A DNA stretch of 64,000 nt from Subtercola boreus (lineage in GTDB: Bacteria > Actinomycetota > Actinomycetes > Actinomycetales > Microbacteriaceae): the NCBI RefSeq assembly GCF_003399645.1, contig NZ_NBXD01000012.1, positions 124,001 through 188,000 on the forward strand, in the 5' to 3' direction. Below, one piece after another: positions 44,001-53,024 of the stretch. A program made the translations under genes and the position numbers. The notes beneath the pieces were generated by a model. That model was not told the origin of the DNA and ran no database searches. It saw nothing but the letters and a program-made list of their open reading frames with translations. Numbering within the stretch: the stretch's first letter is position 1; each line of letters begins with the position of its first letter.

Positions 44001-45902
44001 CTAGCCGGGGAGCTTCGCGAGGCCCGCGCGGAGGCGCGCGAGCTCGGTGAGGAGGGTGGCGGGCATGCGGTTGGCGCCGAGGGTGTCGAAGTACGCCTGC
44101 GTCTCGTCGGCCTCGGCCAGCCAGGCGGCCTTGTCGACGTCTGTGAGGGTCGCGACATCCGTATCGCTGAGCCCGAGGCCGTCGACGTTCAGCTCGTGCA
44201 CCAGGGGCAGGCCGCCGACGGGGGTCTGGCGGGCGGCGACGTCACCTTCCAGGCGACGGATGATCCACTCGACCACACGCGCATTCTCGGCGAATCCCGG
44301 CCAGATGTAGGAGCCGCCTTCGTCTTTGCGGAACCAGTTGACCTGAAAGATCGGGGGAGCCTTCTCGCCCAGCATGTCGCCCATGTCGAGCCAGTGCTGA
44401 AAGTAGTCGGCCATGTTGTAGCCCACGAAGGGCAGCATCGCGAAGGGGTCGTGGCGCAGGCGCCCGACCGCGCCGGCCGCGGCGGCGGTCGTCTCCGACG
44501 CCATGGTGGCCCCGACGAAGACGCCGTGTGCCCAGCTCTTCGACTGCGAGACCAGCGGAACGGTGGAGGGCCGACGGCCGCCGAACAGAATGGCGTCGAT
44601 CACGACACCCTCCGGAGCCTCCCAGTCCTCGGCGATCGAGGGGCACTGGTCGGCCGTCACGGTGAAGCGGGCGTTCGGATGCGCCGCGGGGGTTCCCGAG
44701 GAGGGCGTCCAGTCATTGCCCTGCCAGTCGAGCAGGTGCGACGGCGGGGTGGGCGTCAGGCCCTCCCACCACACGTCGCCGTCATCGCGCAGCGCCACGT
44801 TGGTGAAGATCGTGTTGCCCCACATCGTGTCGACGGCGGTCTGGTTCGTCTCGATGCCGGTGCCGGGGGCGACGCCGAAGAAGCCGCGCTCTGGGTTGAT
44901 CGCGCGCAGGCGGCCGTCCTGGCCGGGGCGCATCCAGACGATGTCGTCGCCGATCGTCTCGACCGTCCAACCGGGAATGGTGGGCTTGAGCATGGCGAGG
45001 TTCGTCTTGCCGCAGGCCGAGGGGAACGCCGCGGCGACGTGGTATGACCTGCCCTCGGGTGACGTCACGCGGATGAGCAGCATGTGCTCGGCCATCCAGC
45101 CCTCGTCGCGGGCCATCACCGAGGCGATGCGCAGCGCGAAGCACTTCTTGCCGAGCAGCGCGTTTCCGCCGTAACCCGATCCGAACGACCAGATCTCGCG
45201 GGTCTCCGGAAAGTGCGCGATGTACTTCGACGCATTGTGCGGCCAGGCGACATCCTGTGCCCCCGGTGCGAGCGGCGCACCCACACTGTGCAGGGCCGGA
45301 ACCCAGGGCGTCTCATCGCTGATCAGCTCCAGAACGGAGGTGCCGATGCGGGTCATCAGGGCCATGCTCGCCACGACGTAGGGCGAGTCCGTGACCTGCA
45401 CGCCCACCTGTGAGAGAGCGCCGCCGACGGGGCCCATGGAGAACGGAACGACGTACATCGTGCGGCCGCGCATGCTGCCGGCGAAGAGGGGGGTCAGCTC
45501 GGCCTTCATATCGCCGGGCGAGCGCCAGTTGTTCGTCGGGCCGGCATCCTGCTCGGTGTTCGAGCAGATGAAGGTGCGGTCTTCGACGCGGGCGACATCG
45601 GCCGGATCACTGCGCGCCAGAAAGCTGTTGGGCCGCCATTCCGGGTTGAGCCGGATGAGCGTGCCCTGCGAGACCATCAGTTTGGTCAGCTGGTCCCACT
45701 GGGCCGTCGACCCGTCGCACCACACGACCTCGGAGGGCTGGGTGAGCGCGGTAACGTCGGCGATCCAGGCCGCGAGCCCGGCGTCGATGCGCAGGCTGGT
45801 GGTGGATGCCCGGTCGGGCCGGCTGCCGACGCTGTCGACCCGGGTGGGGTAGGTCGAAGTCGTCGTTGTGTGTGTCGGTCGTTCCAAGAGGCTCACGATC
45901 AT
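44001..45902 (-). CDS. pckG: Phosphoenolpyruvate carboxykinase (GTP)
   Basis: Decarboxylates and phosphorylates oxaloacetate to PEP, the entry to gluconeogenesis. The 633-aa length is right for the GTP class. Visible are the P-loop kinase-1a motif [12 protein letters not shown], the [10 protein letters not shown] and WFRKDEGG segments, and [14 protein letters not shown]-like [14 protein letters not shown] with the metal site. ATG 45902 gives [13 protein letters not shown]; a GTG two codons later is an alternative. The gene faces a divergent RamB-like regulator, which could respond to acetate or propionate metabolism. Confidence 0.96.
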   Translation of the reverse strand: MIVSLLERPTHTTTTSTYPTRVDSVGSRPDRASTTSLRIDAGLAAWIADVTALTQPSEVVWCDGSTAQWDQLTKLMVSQGTLIRLNPEWRPNSFLARSDPADVARVEDRTFICSNTEQDAGPTNNWRSPGDMKAELTPLFAGSMRGRTMYVVPFSMGPVGGALSQVGVQVTDSPYVVASMALMTRIGTSVLELISDETPWVPALHSVGAPLAPGAQDVAWPHNASKYIAHFPETREIWSFGSGYGGNALLGKKCFALRIASVMARDEGWMAEHMLLIRVTSPEGRSYHVAAAFPSACGKTNLAMLKPTIPGWTVETIGDDIVWMRPGQDGRLRAINPERGFFGVAPGTGIETNQTAVDTMWGNTIFTNVALRDDGDVWWEGLTPTPPSHLLDWQGNDWTPSSGTPAAHPNARFTVTADQCPSIAEDWEAPEGVVIDAILFGGRRPSTVPLVSQSKSWAHGVFVGATMASETTAAAAGAVGRLRHDPFAMLPFVGYNMADYFQHWLDMGDMLGEKAPPIFQVNWFRKDEGGSYIWPGFAENARVVEWIIRRLEGDVAARQTPVGGLPLVHELNVDGLGLSDTDVATLTDVDKAAWLAEADETQAYFDTLGANRMPATLLTELARLRAGLAKLPG

Positions 45903-46040
45903 TCCGCTCTGTGGGGGGATCAGGCATCGTGCGGGAGGCACGTGCAGAAGTTTGTCGGTGTTCTTCCACTCTGGGCCTCGTCTGCACTAGATTCTTGAAG
46001 AGCAGCGCGAAAGATCGCCGAATCTTTACAGGAGGCAAAG

Positions 46041-47480
46041 ATGCCAGCCACGATCGACCTCATCACTCTCGGCCGACGCATCCGGCACTTCCGCAAGGCC
46101 GCCGACCTCACCCTCGACCAGCTCGGTGAGCGGGTGGGCGCCGTCGGCAGCCAGCTCTCCCTCATCGAGAACGGGCGTCGGGAGCCGAAGTTCTCGCTGT
46201 TGCAGTCCCTCGCGACGGCCCTGGGCATCCCGCTCTCCGATCTGCTGAGCGATGAGGCTCCGGATGCGCGCACCGCCCTCGAGATCGAGCTGGCCCGCGC
46301 CCAGACCGGTGACCTCTACGCCTCGCTCGGCCTGCCCACCGTTCCGGCGAGCCGCAACCTCCCGCAGGAGACCCTGGAGTCGCTCGTGGGTCTGCACCGT
46401 GAACTCATCCGCCGCGCGACGGAGTCGATCACGACCCCGGAGGAGGCCCGCCGCGCGAACACCGAGCTGCGCGACACGATGCGATCTCGCAACAACCACC
46501 TTCCGGAGCTCGAGAAGCTCGTCGAGCAGACCCTGGCCCGGGTGGGGCATGAGGGTGGGGCGCTCAGCCACCGTACGGTGAGCCTGCTCGCCGAAGACCT
46601 CGGTTTTCGCCTCATCCACGTCAACGACTTGCCGCACTCCGCCCGATCGGTGACCGACCTGGCGAGCGGGCGGATCTACCTGCCCCCGGCATCCATTCCC
46701 GGCGGTCACGGCCTGCGTTCGATGGCGCTGCAGGCGATGGCGCACCGCGTGCTGGGTCACCAGCCGCCGCAGAACTATGCAGAGTTTCTGCAGCAGCGGC
46801 TAGAGATCAACTACTTCGCGGCGGCCTCGCTGATGCCCGAGGCGGCTTCGGTGAAGTTCCTCCAGGCGGCCAAGGCCCGGCGCGACCTCTCGGTCGAGGA
46901 TTTCCGTGACGCCTTCGGCGTCACCCACGAGGCAGCGGCCCTGCGGATGACCAACCTCGCCACCTCGCATCTGGGCATCGACGTACACTTCCTGCGCCTC
47001 ACCGATGACGGGGCCATTCAGAAGGCCTACGAGAACGATGGCCTGCCGTTGCCCCAGGATGTCACGGGCGCCGTCGAGGGACAGTTCGTGTGCCGCAACT
47101 GGGCGGCCCGGGTCGCGCTCACCCGAACGAACCGCTCGACCGAGTTCTACCAGTACACCGATACGCCTTCGGGCACCTTCTGGTGCGCGACGCAGACCGG
47201 AACCACGGCCGCGGGCGAGTTCTCGATCAGCTTCGGTACGTCGTTCGCCGATGCGAAGTGGTTCCGGGGGCGAGACACCGACAAGCGGGCACAGTCGAAG
47301 TGCCCCGACGAGTCGTGCTGCAAGCGGCCGCCCACCGAGCTCGTCGAGCGGTGGTCGAACAGTGCCTGGCCGAGCGCGCGCCTGCACGCGCACGTGCTGT
47401 CACCTCTGCCCTCCGGCAAGTTCCCGGGGGTCGACGACCGTGAGGTGTACGAGTTCCTGGAGTCGCACGCCGGGTCGTAG
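46041..47480 (+). CDS. RamB/ScfR-like transcriptional regulator (XRE HTH + ImmA/IrrE-like domain)
   Basis: A 479-aa regulator of the family containing RamB and PrpR (short-chain fatty acid / acetate metabolism). An XRE helix-turn-helix occupies residues about 8-62 (LDQLGERVGAVGSQLSLIE), followed by a helical part and the ImmA/IrrE-like domain. Its metallopeptidase motif is degenerate: MAHRVLGH instead of HExxH. The C-terminal domain has Cys-rich SKCPDESCCKRPP, perhaps binding a metal or sensing redox. Divergent from pckG, a plausible target; this is inferred, not shown. Confidence 0.87.
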   Translation: MPATIDLITLGRRIRHFRKAADLTLDQLGERVGAVGSQLSLIENGRREPKFSLLQSLATALGIPLSDLLSDEAPDARTALEIELARAQTGDLYASLGLPTVPASRNLPQETLESLVGLHRELIRRATESITTPEEARRANTELRDTMRSRNNHLPELEKLVEQTLARVGHEGGALSHRTVSLLAEDLGFRLIHVNDLPHSARSVTDLASGRIYLPPASIPGGHGLRSMALQAMAHRVLGHQPPQNYAEFLQQRLEINYFAAASLMPEAASVKFLQAAKARRDLSVEDFRDAFGVTHEAAALRMTNLATSHLGIDVHFLRLTDDGAIQKAYENDGLPLPQDVTGAVEGQFVCRNWAARVALTRTNRSTEFYQYTDTPSGTFWCATQTGTTAAGEFSISFGTSFADAKWFRGRDTDKRAQSKCPDESCCKRPPTELVERWSNSAWPSARLHAHVLSPLPSGKFPGVDDREVYEFLESHAGS

Positions 47481-47513
47481 CGCTGGCGGGACGCGGGCGC
47501 TGGCGGGACGCGG
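47480..47513 (+). repeat. 17-bp direct repeat after the RamB-like gene
   Basis: GCGCTGGCGGGACGCGG occurs twice without a gap, starting at the last base of the regulator's stop codon. A small tandem duplication with no visible effect on a gene. Confidence 0.9.
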
Positions 47514-47575
47514 GCACAGACGCGGCATGCTGGGGTGCGGGGCTGGACGATGACCTAGAGTTGCCGCAAGAGGGG

Positions 47576-48559
47576 ATGACCGTGGATCTGCGTTGGCTGA
47601 CCGCGCCGGAGGCGGAGGTCGCCGCCGCCATGGCGACGGTGCGCCGAGAATCCCGGCCCGCCTGGGTGCCGTCCCGGCGACCGGTGCTCGTGCACGTCAA
47701 CCAGTGTCTTCTGCTGTGGTACCTGGCAATCTCCTTCGTCTCCATCGGCGTTCGCGTCGGTTCCTCCGAGGGCGGCCACGTCAGCGCATCCGACGTGCCC
47801 TCGATCGTCGTGACGCTGGTGATTCTCGCGCTCTGGCTGAGCGGAACCTTCTGGCTTCACCGGTTCGCCGCCCGGCCGCCCTCGCCGCGGGCACGCCTTC
47901 GCGAATGGCGTCAGACGCTGACGGCGCTCGCCAACGGTTTCGAGCCCCGACCGAGCCCGGTCTCGACGTTCTCCTCGCTCATCACGGGCACGGGCCGGGG
48001 TCTGCGGGAGTATCCGCGGTTCGTCGCGCCCGGCGTGGAGTTCGGGATGCTCACGGGCCGTGGCGTCGACCAGCGTCGCCGTCGCTCGACCGAGTGGCAC
48101 TACCTCGCGGTGAAGCTGCCGGCTCCGTTGCCGCATCTCGTTCTCGACGCTGCCTCCAGCGGCCGGCTCACAACCGACCTGCCGGCCGCCTTCGACCGAG
48201 CCCAGCGGCTGACGTTGACCCCGGATGTGATGGCTTCGCTCATCGACGACGCCGCGGGCTTCAACGTCGAGACGCTCGACCGGACGCTGGTGTTCTTCTC
48301 TCCGACCATCGCCGACTTCACCAGGCTCGAGCCCTGGCTGCGCATCGACGCTCTTCTGGGCGGCGTAGCAGCGCGGCTGGCAGGCAGGGCCGAACGCTAC
48401 CGAGACGACCGCGTGCCGGGCCAGAGCACCCCGCGGGTGATCCGTGCGATCCAGTACCAGCTGGAGCACCCGGGTACCCGCTGGGTCGAACCGGAACCCC
48501 GCATCGGTGCAGACGGCCGCCGTCTCGACCGGCGCGACCGGGGGCGGGGCGGGTGGTAG
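47576..48559 (+). CDS. Membrane protein of unknown function
   Basis: A 327-aa protein with two membrane helices near the N-terminus (about residues 42-62 and 76-98), then a soluble domain of about 220 residues with EWHYLAVKLPAPLPHLVLD, TLTPDVMASLIDDAAGFN and ETLDRTLVFFSPT. No catalytic motif. A GTG at 47582 is another possible start; a GAGGGG ribosome site is nearer to ideal spacing for it. A tiny frame (next entry) overlaps its end by 7 nt, suggesting coupled translation. Confidence 0.7.
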   Translation: MTVDLRWLTAPEAEVAAAMATVRRESRPAWVPSRRPVLVHVNQCLLLWYLAISFVSIGVRVGSSEGGHVSASDVPSIVVTLVILALWLSGTFWLHRFAARPPSPRARLREWRQTLTALANGFEPRPSPVSTFSSLITGTGRGLREYPRFVAPGVEFGMLTGRGVDQRRRRSTEWHYLAVKLPAPLPHLVLDAASSGRLTTDLPAAFDRAQRLTLTPDVMASLIDDAAGFNVETLDRTLVFFSPTIADFTRLEPWLRIDALLGGVAARLAGRAERYRDDRVPGQSTPRVIRAIQYQLEHPGTRWVEPEPRIGADGRRLDRRDRGRGGW

Positions 48560-48660
48560 TGCTCGGGGCGATCGGCTGGTTCGCCCTGCTCGTCTTTCTC
48601 TACGCCGTGCCCGGCATCTTCGCCTTCACCGGCTTCATGTCGGTGGTCGACGGGCGCTGA
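48553..48660 (+). CDS. Putative 35-aa single-span membrane microprotein
   Basis: A GTG-initiated frame of 35 codons whose product is nearly all one membrane helix: GAIGWFALLVFLYAVPGIFAF is too long to be chance-hydrophobic in a GC-rich shadow frame, and it ends GFMSVVDGR. It overlaps the 3' end of the previous gene by 7 nt and has no other gene on either strand. It could assist or regulate the neighbouring membrane protein. Short length makes the call tentative. Confidence 0.45.
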   Translation: MVVLGAIGWFALLVFLYAVPGIFAFTGFMSVVDGR

Positions 48661-48779
48661 CCCCCGGGCGGGGAACGCACGGCAGAAAATACCGATTCGC
48701 ACGGAGCAGTGGACTTTCGTACACGTTTTTGAGACACTTGGGCCACCCGTTTTTCGTCGACAAAGGAGTTGATGCGGTC

Positions 48780-51700
48780 GTGCGCGTGCGAAACCTGTCT
48801 GTCGTGGCTGCGGCCACCGTGTTGCTGTTCGCGGCGGCAGCCGCAACTCCCGCGGCTGCTGCTGCGCCGGCTGCCGCGCCGGCCGCCCTCCCGGCTGCTG
48901 GGCCGGCCGGTGTCTACCCGGCCGTCGGCGCCGGTACTCACTTTCTCGACCACACCGCTGACCTCCAGGGGTTCACCGATCCCGCCTGGTACGAGTCGAA
49001 CATCCCGTTCGTCGACCTGCCCAGCAAGAGCATCGAAGACGTCTACTACTACCGCTGGCGCGTCTACCGTGAGCACCTGCGGTACACGAACCCGACCGAC
49101 GGGTACATCTCGACCGAGTTCCTGGACTGCTGCGGCTATGCCGCCCCCTACCAGGCGGTGAACGCCGCCGCCGGCCACCAGATCACCGAGGGTCGATGGC
49201 TGCGCGATCCGCAGTACGTCGACGACTTCACGAAGTTCTGGCTGACCGGTCCGGGTGCCGGTGCGAAGCCGATGACCGACGGCGTGAACAAGGACACCGA
49301 CGACTGGGCCCACGAGTACAGCTTCTGGCTGGCGAGCGCCGCCTACGGCCGTGCCCAGGTCACGGGCGACTTCACGCAGGTGAAGGCCCTGCTGCCCCAG
49401 CTCATCAGCCAGTACGAGGGGTGGAGCGGGCAGTACAACGCTGACCTCGGCCTCTACTGGTCCGTTCCGGTCTGGGATGCGATGGAGCTCTCGGCCTCGT
49501 CATACCAGTCCGACGACCCGTACCACGGCGGTGCGGGCTACCGCCCGACGCTGAACTCGTACCAGTACGGCGATGCGATATCGATCAGCCGCATCGCGTC
49601 GATGATGGGCGACAGGGCGACCGCCTCGAAATACAGCACCGCTGCGGCGAACCTGAAGACCTCGATGCAGAAGTGGCTGTGGGATCCGTCGCGGCAGTTC
49701 TATTTCGCCATGGCCAGAGACGACAACCCGAACCACACCCTGCTCGACACCCGGGAGGAGATCGGCTACATTCCGTGGGCGTTCGGTGCGGCATCCGCAA
49801 CCGACTCCGACGCCTGGAAGCAGCTGACCGACCCGCAGGGATTCGCCGCTCCGTTCGGCCCCACCACCGCCGAACGCCGCAGCCCGCTTTTCATGTTCGA
49901 AGCGGGAGGGTGCTGCCGGTGGGATGGCCCGAGCTGGCCCTTCTCGACCTCGCAGACCCTCACCGGGCTGGCCAACCAGCTCGACGACTACCCCGCGCAG
50001 ACCGCCATCACCAAGGCCGATTATGCCAAGGCGGTCGAGACCTACGCGCTCACCCAGTACAAAGACGGGAAGCCCTACGTCGCCGAGGCGCACGACCCCG
50101 ACCAGTCCACGTGGATCTACGACGGCGCCAACCACAGCGAGGACTACAACCACTCCACGTTCAACGACCTCGTGCTCTCGGGGCTGCTCGGGCTGCGTCC
50201 GCAGGACGGGACGACCCTGCAGATCAAACCACTGGTGGATGCTTCGTGGGACCACTACGCGGTCGAGAACGTGCCCTACCACTCCCACAACATCAGCGTG
50301 CTCTGGGATGCGGACGGGAGTCACTACGGCCAGGGTGCGGGGATGGGGGTGTACGTCGACGGCAAGCGCGTCACCTTCTCGAAGACGCTCAAAGACACGA
50401 CGGTGACGCTTCGCCAGGTGGCTCCCACGGGCGCGGCCGTGGCGGCCGCGTCGGCGGCGAACACACCCGGTACCGGCCAGGCGACAGCCTCGGGTGCGGC
50501 GACCCGGTTGGTGAACGATGCGGCGAACCCGCTTCGCCAGGGGTACCCGAAGCCCATCGCCTCGTACACGTTCCCGAATGACGACGCCTGGAACCCGCTC
50601 GACGGCAAGATCTGGTACACCGAGGTGCCCGAGAACACCAGGTGGACCAACTATGCCTCGCCGAATGCGTCGGGAACCGACTACTACGGGGTCGACTTCG
50701 GAGTGCCGACAGCGGTGAGCGATCTGCGCTGGTTCGGCTACGACGACGGGGGCGGGGTCAGGCCCGCGGCCGACTACCGCGTGCAGTACCTGGCGGCGGG
50801 CGGTTGGCTGGATGTTCCCGGCCAGGTTCGGGCGCCCGGCACCCCGGTGGGCAACGGGCTCAACCGCATCACGTTCGCCCCGGTCACGACCACCCAGGTT
50901 CGGCTCCTGTTCACCAACCCTGCCGGTTCATACGTGGGCGTCACGGAGCTGCAGTCATGGAGCCCCTCGAGTTCGGCGGCCACGGTCGCCATATCGTCCG
51001 GCTCAGGCGCCGGCGGTGTCGGGGCGCCCGGCGCGCCGGGAAGCTCGCTGTCGATCGACGGGCCGACCCCGGTGAGCGTCACCGTGACAAACGCTTCGCC
51101 TCGGCCGCTCGCGGCTGCGGCCACGGCGCTCGCGGTGCCGCCGGGCTGGACGTCGACGGTGGTGTCACAGCCTTCTGCGGCGCAGCGGGCGAGCATCCGT
51201 CCGGGGGCCTCCCTCGTCTGGACCTCCGTCCTGACGCCGCCGTCTGGTTCGGCGCCCGGAACGCAGACAGATCTCGTTGCGACGGCGACCTACCGCGATG
51301 GCGCCGCCAACAACCAGTCGACGCACGCCCGCCAGGCCCTGACGGTGGCATATCCGGCTGGACAGCAGGCGCCGATCGGTCTCTGGTCACTCGATGAGGG
51401 AGCGGGGGCGACGGCAGCAGACAGTTCGGGCGCGGGCCATGACCTCACGCTCGCCGGCGGGGCAGCGTGGGTTGCGGCACGCGAGGGTGCGACTGGTTCG
51501 GCGCTGCAGTTCGACGGTTCGTTAAGCTACGCCCAGACGGCGGGCCCGGTTCTCGACACGGTCGGCAACTTCTCGGTCAGCGCCTGGGTGAAGCTCGATT
51601 CGACGGGTTCGTTCGCCACCGCCGTCAGCCAGGACGGAGCGGGAACGAGTGCGTTCTTCCTGCAGTATTCGAAAGCGGATGACCGGCTCGCGTTCTCGAC

Positions 51701-51995
51701 CGAGCAGGGCCGTGCCCTGTCGAACGTCGCGCCTGTCACGGGCAGGTGGTACCAGCTGACCGGAGTGCACGACGCGAATACCGGGCGCTTCACGCTCTTT
51801 GTCGATGGCGTTGCGCAGACCCAGTCCTTCGACCAGGCACCGGGAGTCGCGTCGACAGGTCCGCTCGCTGTCGGTCGGGCGCAGGCGGGGGGCCGGAACG
51901 CCGACTTCTGGGCCGGAGCCGTCGACGACGTACAGGTCTACAACCGGGCGCTGTCTGCGGCAGACGTTGCTGCTCTCGCCAGCGGAGGTCACTGA
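48780..51995 (+). CDS. Secreted multidomain glycoside hydrolase (MGH1/GH63-like) with lectin-type domains
   Basis: A 1071-aa exported protein. An Ala-rich signal peptide (about residues 1-25) is followed by an (alpha/alpha)6-type catalytic region (about 45-580) with TDDWAHEYSFWLASAAYG, SYQYGDAISISRIASMMG and WDGPSWPFSTSQTL; Asp/Glu acids there are candidate catalysts. Then come an F5/8-type-C-like domain (about 592-728), a NEW3-like beta domain (about 756-860) and a C-terminal LamG-like concanavalin fold (about 867-1070). GTG start after AAAGGAG. Substrate (plant or fungal polysaccharide) cannot be read. A lone gene, not a PUL. Confidence 0.8.
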   Translation: MRVRNLSVVAAATVLLFAAAAATPAAAAAPAAAPAALPAAGPAGVYPAVGAGTHFLDHTADLQGFTDPAWYESNIPFVDLPSKSIEDVYYYRWRVYREHLRYTNPTDGYISTEFLDCCGYAAPYQAVNAAAGHQITEGRWLRDPQYVDDFTKFWLTGPGAGAKPMTDGVNKDTDDWAHEYSFWLASAAYGRAQVTGDFTQVKALLPQLISQYEGWSGQYNADLGLYWSVPVWDAMELSASSYQSDDPYHGGAGYRPTLNSYQYGDAISISRIASMMGDRATASKYSTAAANLKTSMQKWLWDPSRQFYFAMARDDNPNHTLLDTREEIGYIPWAFGAASATDSDAWKQLTDPQGFAAPFGPTTAERRSPLFMFEAGGCCRWDGPSWPFSTSQTLTGLANQLDDYPAQTAITKADYAKAVETYALTQYKDGKPYVAEAHDPDQSTWIYDGANHSEDYNHSTFNDLVLSGLLGLRPQDGTTLQIKPLVDASWDHYAVENVPYHSHNISVLWDADGSHYGQGAGMGVYVDGKRVTFSKTLKDTTVTLRQVAPTGAAVAAASAANTPGTGQATASGAATRLVNDAANPLRQGYPKPIASYTFPNDDAWNPLDGKIWYTEVPENTRWTNYASPNASGTDYYGVDFGVPTAVSDLRWFGYDDGGGVRPAADYRVQYLAAGGWLDVPGQVRAPGTPVGNGLNRITFAPVTTTQVRLLFTNPAGSYVGVTELQSWSPSSSAATVAISSGSGAGGVGAPGAPGSSLSIDGPTPVSVTVTNASPRPLAAAATALAVPPGWTSTVVSQPSAAQRASIRPGASLVWTSVLTPPSGSAPGTQTDLVATATYRDGAANNQSTHARQALTVAYPAGQQAPIGLWSLDEGAGATAADSSGAGHDLTLAGGAAWVAAREGATGSALQFDGSLSYAQTAGPVLDTVGNFSVSAWVKLDSTGSFATAVSQDGAGTSAFFLQYSKADDRLAFSTEQGRALSNVAPVTGRWYQLTGVHDANTGRFTLFVDGVAQTQSFDQAPGVASTGPLAVGRAQAGGRNADFWAGAVDDVQVYNRALSAADVAALASGGH

Positions 51996-52015
51996 CCGCG
52001 GGCCGCGGGTTCCTG

Positions 52016-52954
52016 TCAGGCGCTGCCCGCGGGCCTCAGGGTTGCGCCTGACCGGGCGGCGAAGGCAGCCGCCGTTCTGGCGATGGTGCGCTGCATGACG
52101 CCGACCGCGGCGGTGGGCGCGACATCCGTCGGGCGGGCGAGGCTGATGGTGCGGGTGAGGGTCGGTTGGCGAAGCCGCACGGAACGCAGCCCCGGCCGGT
52201 CGATCAACACCATCGCCGGCACGATCGCCACTCCGAGGCCGCGTTCGACGAACCTCAGCACAGCATCCATCTCCGCGCCCTCGAGGATGACCTCCGGGTG
52301 CAGCCCCGCGGCGGAGAACGCGGCGTCGGTCGTTCGGCGGAGGTCGTAGGTCGAGCTGAATCCGACCTGGGGGAGGCCCGCGACATCCTGCAGCCTGATC
52401 GTGCCGTGCGCGTTGACGGGTGGTTCGGCGGCCGAGGAGACGACCACCAACTCCTCGACGAGCAGGGGGGCGATCGCGAACCGGTCGGCAGCGGTCGGGC
52501 CGGAGGTGGTGATCAGGGCCAGATCGAGTTCACCGGCCGCGAGTTCATCGAGCAAGCGCCGTGAGCCCTGCTCCGAGAGGTGGAGTTCGATAGCGGGATG
52601 GGCCGTGTGGAAGTCGCTCAGCACCTCGGCGACGAGGCTGATGCAGAGGCTGGGCGTCGCACCGAGTCGCACCCGGCCGCGTTCTAGACCGGCCAACTCG
52701 CTCAGCTCACGGCGTACCGATTCGGCGTCGGCGAGCATCCGCCTCGCCAGCGGCAGCAGGGAATCACCGGCGACGGTCAACGTGCTGCCGCCCCGCGCCC
52801 GGTGGAACAGTTCGGCGCCCAGATCGAGCTCGAGCGAGGCGATCTGGCGGCTCAGCGAGGGCTGGGCGAGGTGCAGTCGGTCGGCGGCCCGACTGAAGTT
52901 GCCGAGCTGGGCGACCTCGACGAAACTGCGCAGCTGTTCGAGGTTCATATCCAT
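52016..52954 (-). CDS. LysR-family transcriptional regulator
   Basis: A 312-aa regulator with an N-terminal winged HTH (LGNFSRAADRLHLAQPSLSR, residues about 17-36) and a periplasmic-binding-like effector domain (RVRLGATPSLCISLVAEVL onward). Divergent from the FAD oxidoreductase gene with 70 bp between starts, the usual arrangement in which a LysR protein controls its neighbour and itself. The inducer is unknown. A GCAT-N16-ATGC imperfect palindrome at 52964-52987 is a candidate operator. Confidence 0.93.
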   Translation of the reverse strand: MDMNLEQLRSFVEVAQLGNFSRAADRLHLAQPSLSRQIASLELDLGAELFHRARGGSTLTVAGDSLLPLARRMLADAESVRRELSELAGLERGRVRLGATPSLCISLVAEVLSDFHTAHPAIELHLSEQGSRRLLDELAAGELDLALITTSGPTAADRFAIAPLLVEELVVVSSAAEPPVNAHGTIRLQDVAGLPQVGFSSTYDLRRTTDAAFSAAGLHPEVILEGAEMDAVLRFVERGLGVAIVPAMVLIDRPGLRSVRLRQPTLTRTISLARPTDVAPTAAVGVMQRTIARTAAAFAARSGATLRPAGSA

Positions 52955-52988
52955 AGCTTAAACGCATCATGAGCAGCCGACATATGCA

Positions 52989-53018
52989 TTGGAGTAATCG
53001 GTGGCCCGAGCCTAGCGT
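52989..53018 (+). promoter_or_regulatory. Promoter of the FAD oxidoreductase gene, probably leaderless
   Basis: TTGGAG at 52989-52994 and TAGCGT at 53013-53018, spacer 18 bp. The ATG at 53025 lies only seven nucleotides after the -10 element, so transcription probably starts at the ATG; no ribosome site is seen. Position overlaps the divergent LysR control region. Confidence 0.55.
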
Positions 53019-53024
53019 TACCCC

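Noticed and set aside
43666-44004. 112-codon frame in the spacer before pckG
   Set aside because: The product is low-complexity Arg/Ala/Gly driven by the GC array and has no ribosome site.
48444-48779. In-frame extension upstream of the glycosidase signal peptide
   Set aside because: It would place a signal peptide internally; the GTG after AAAGGAG gives a normal exported N-terminus.
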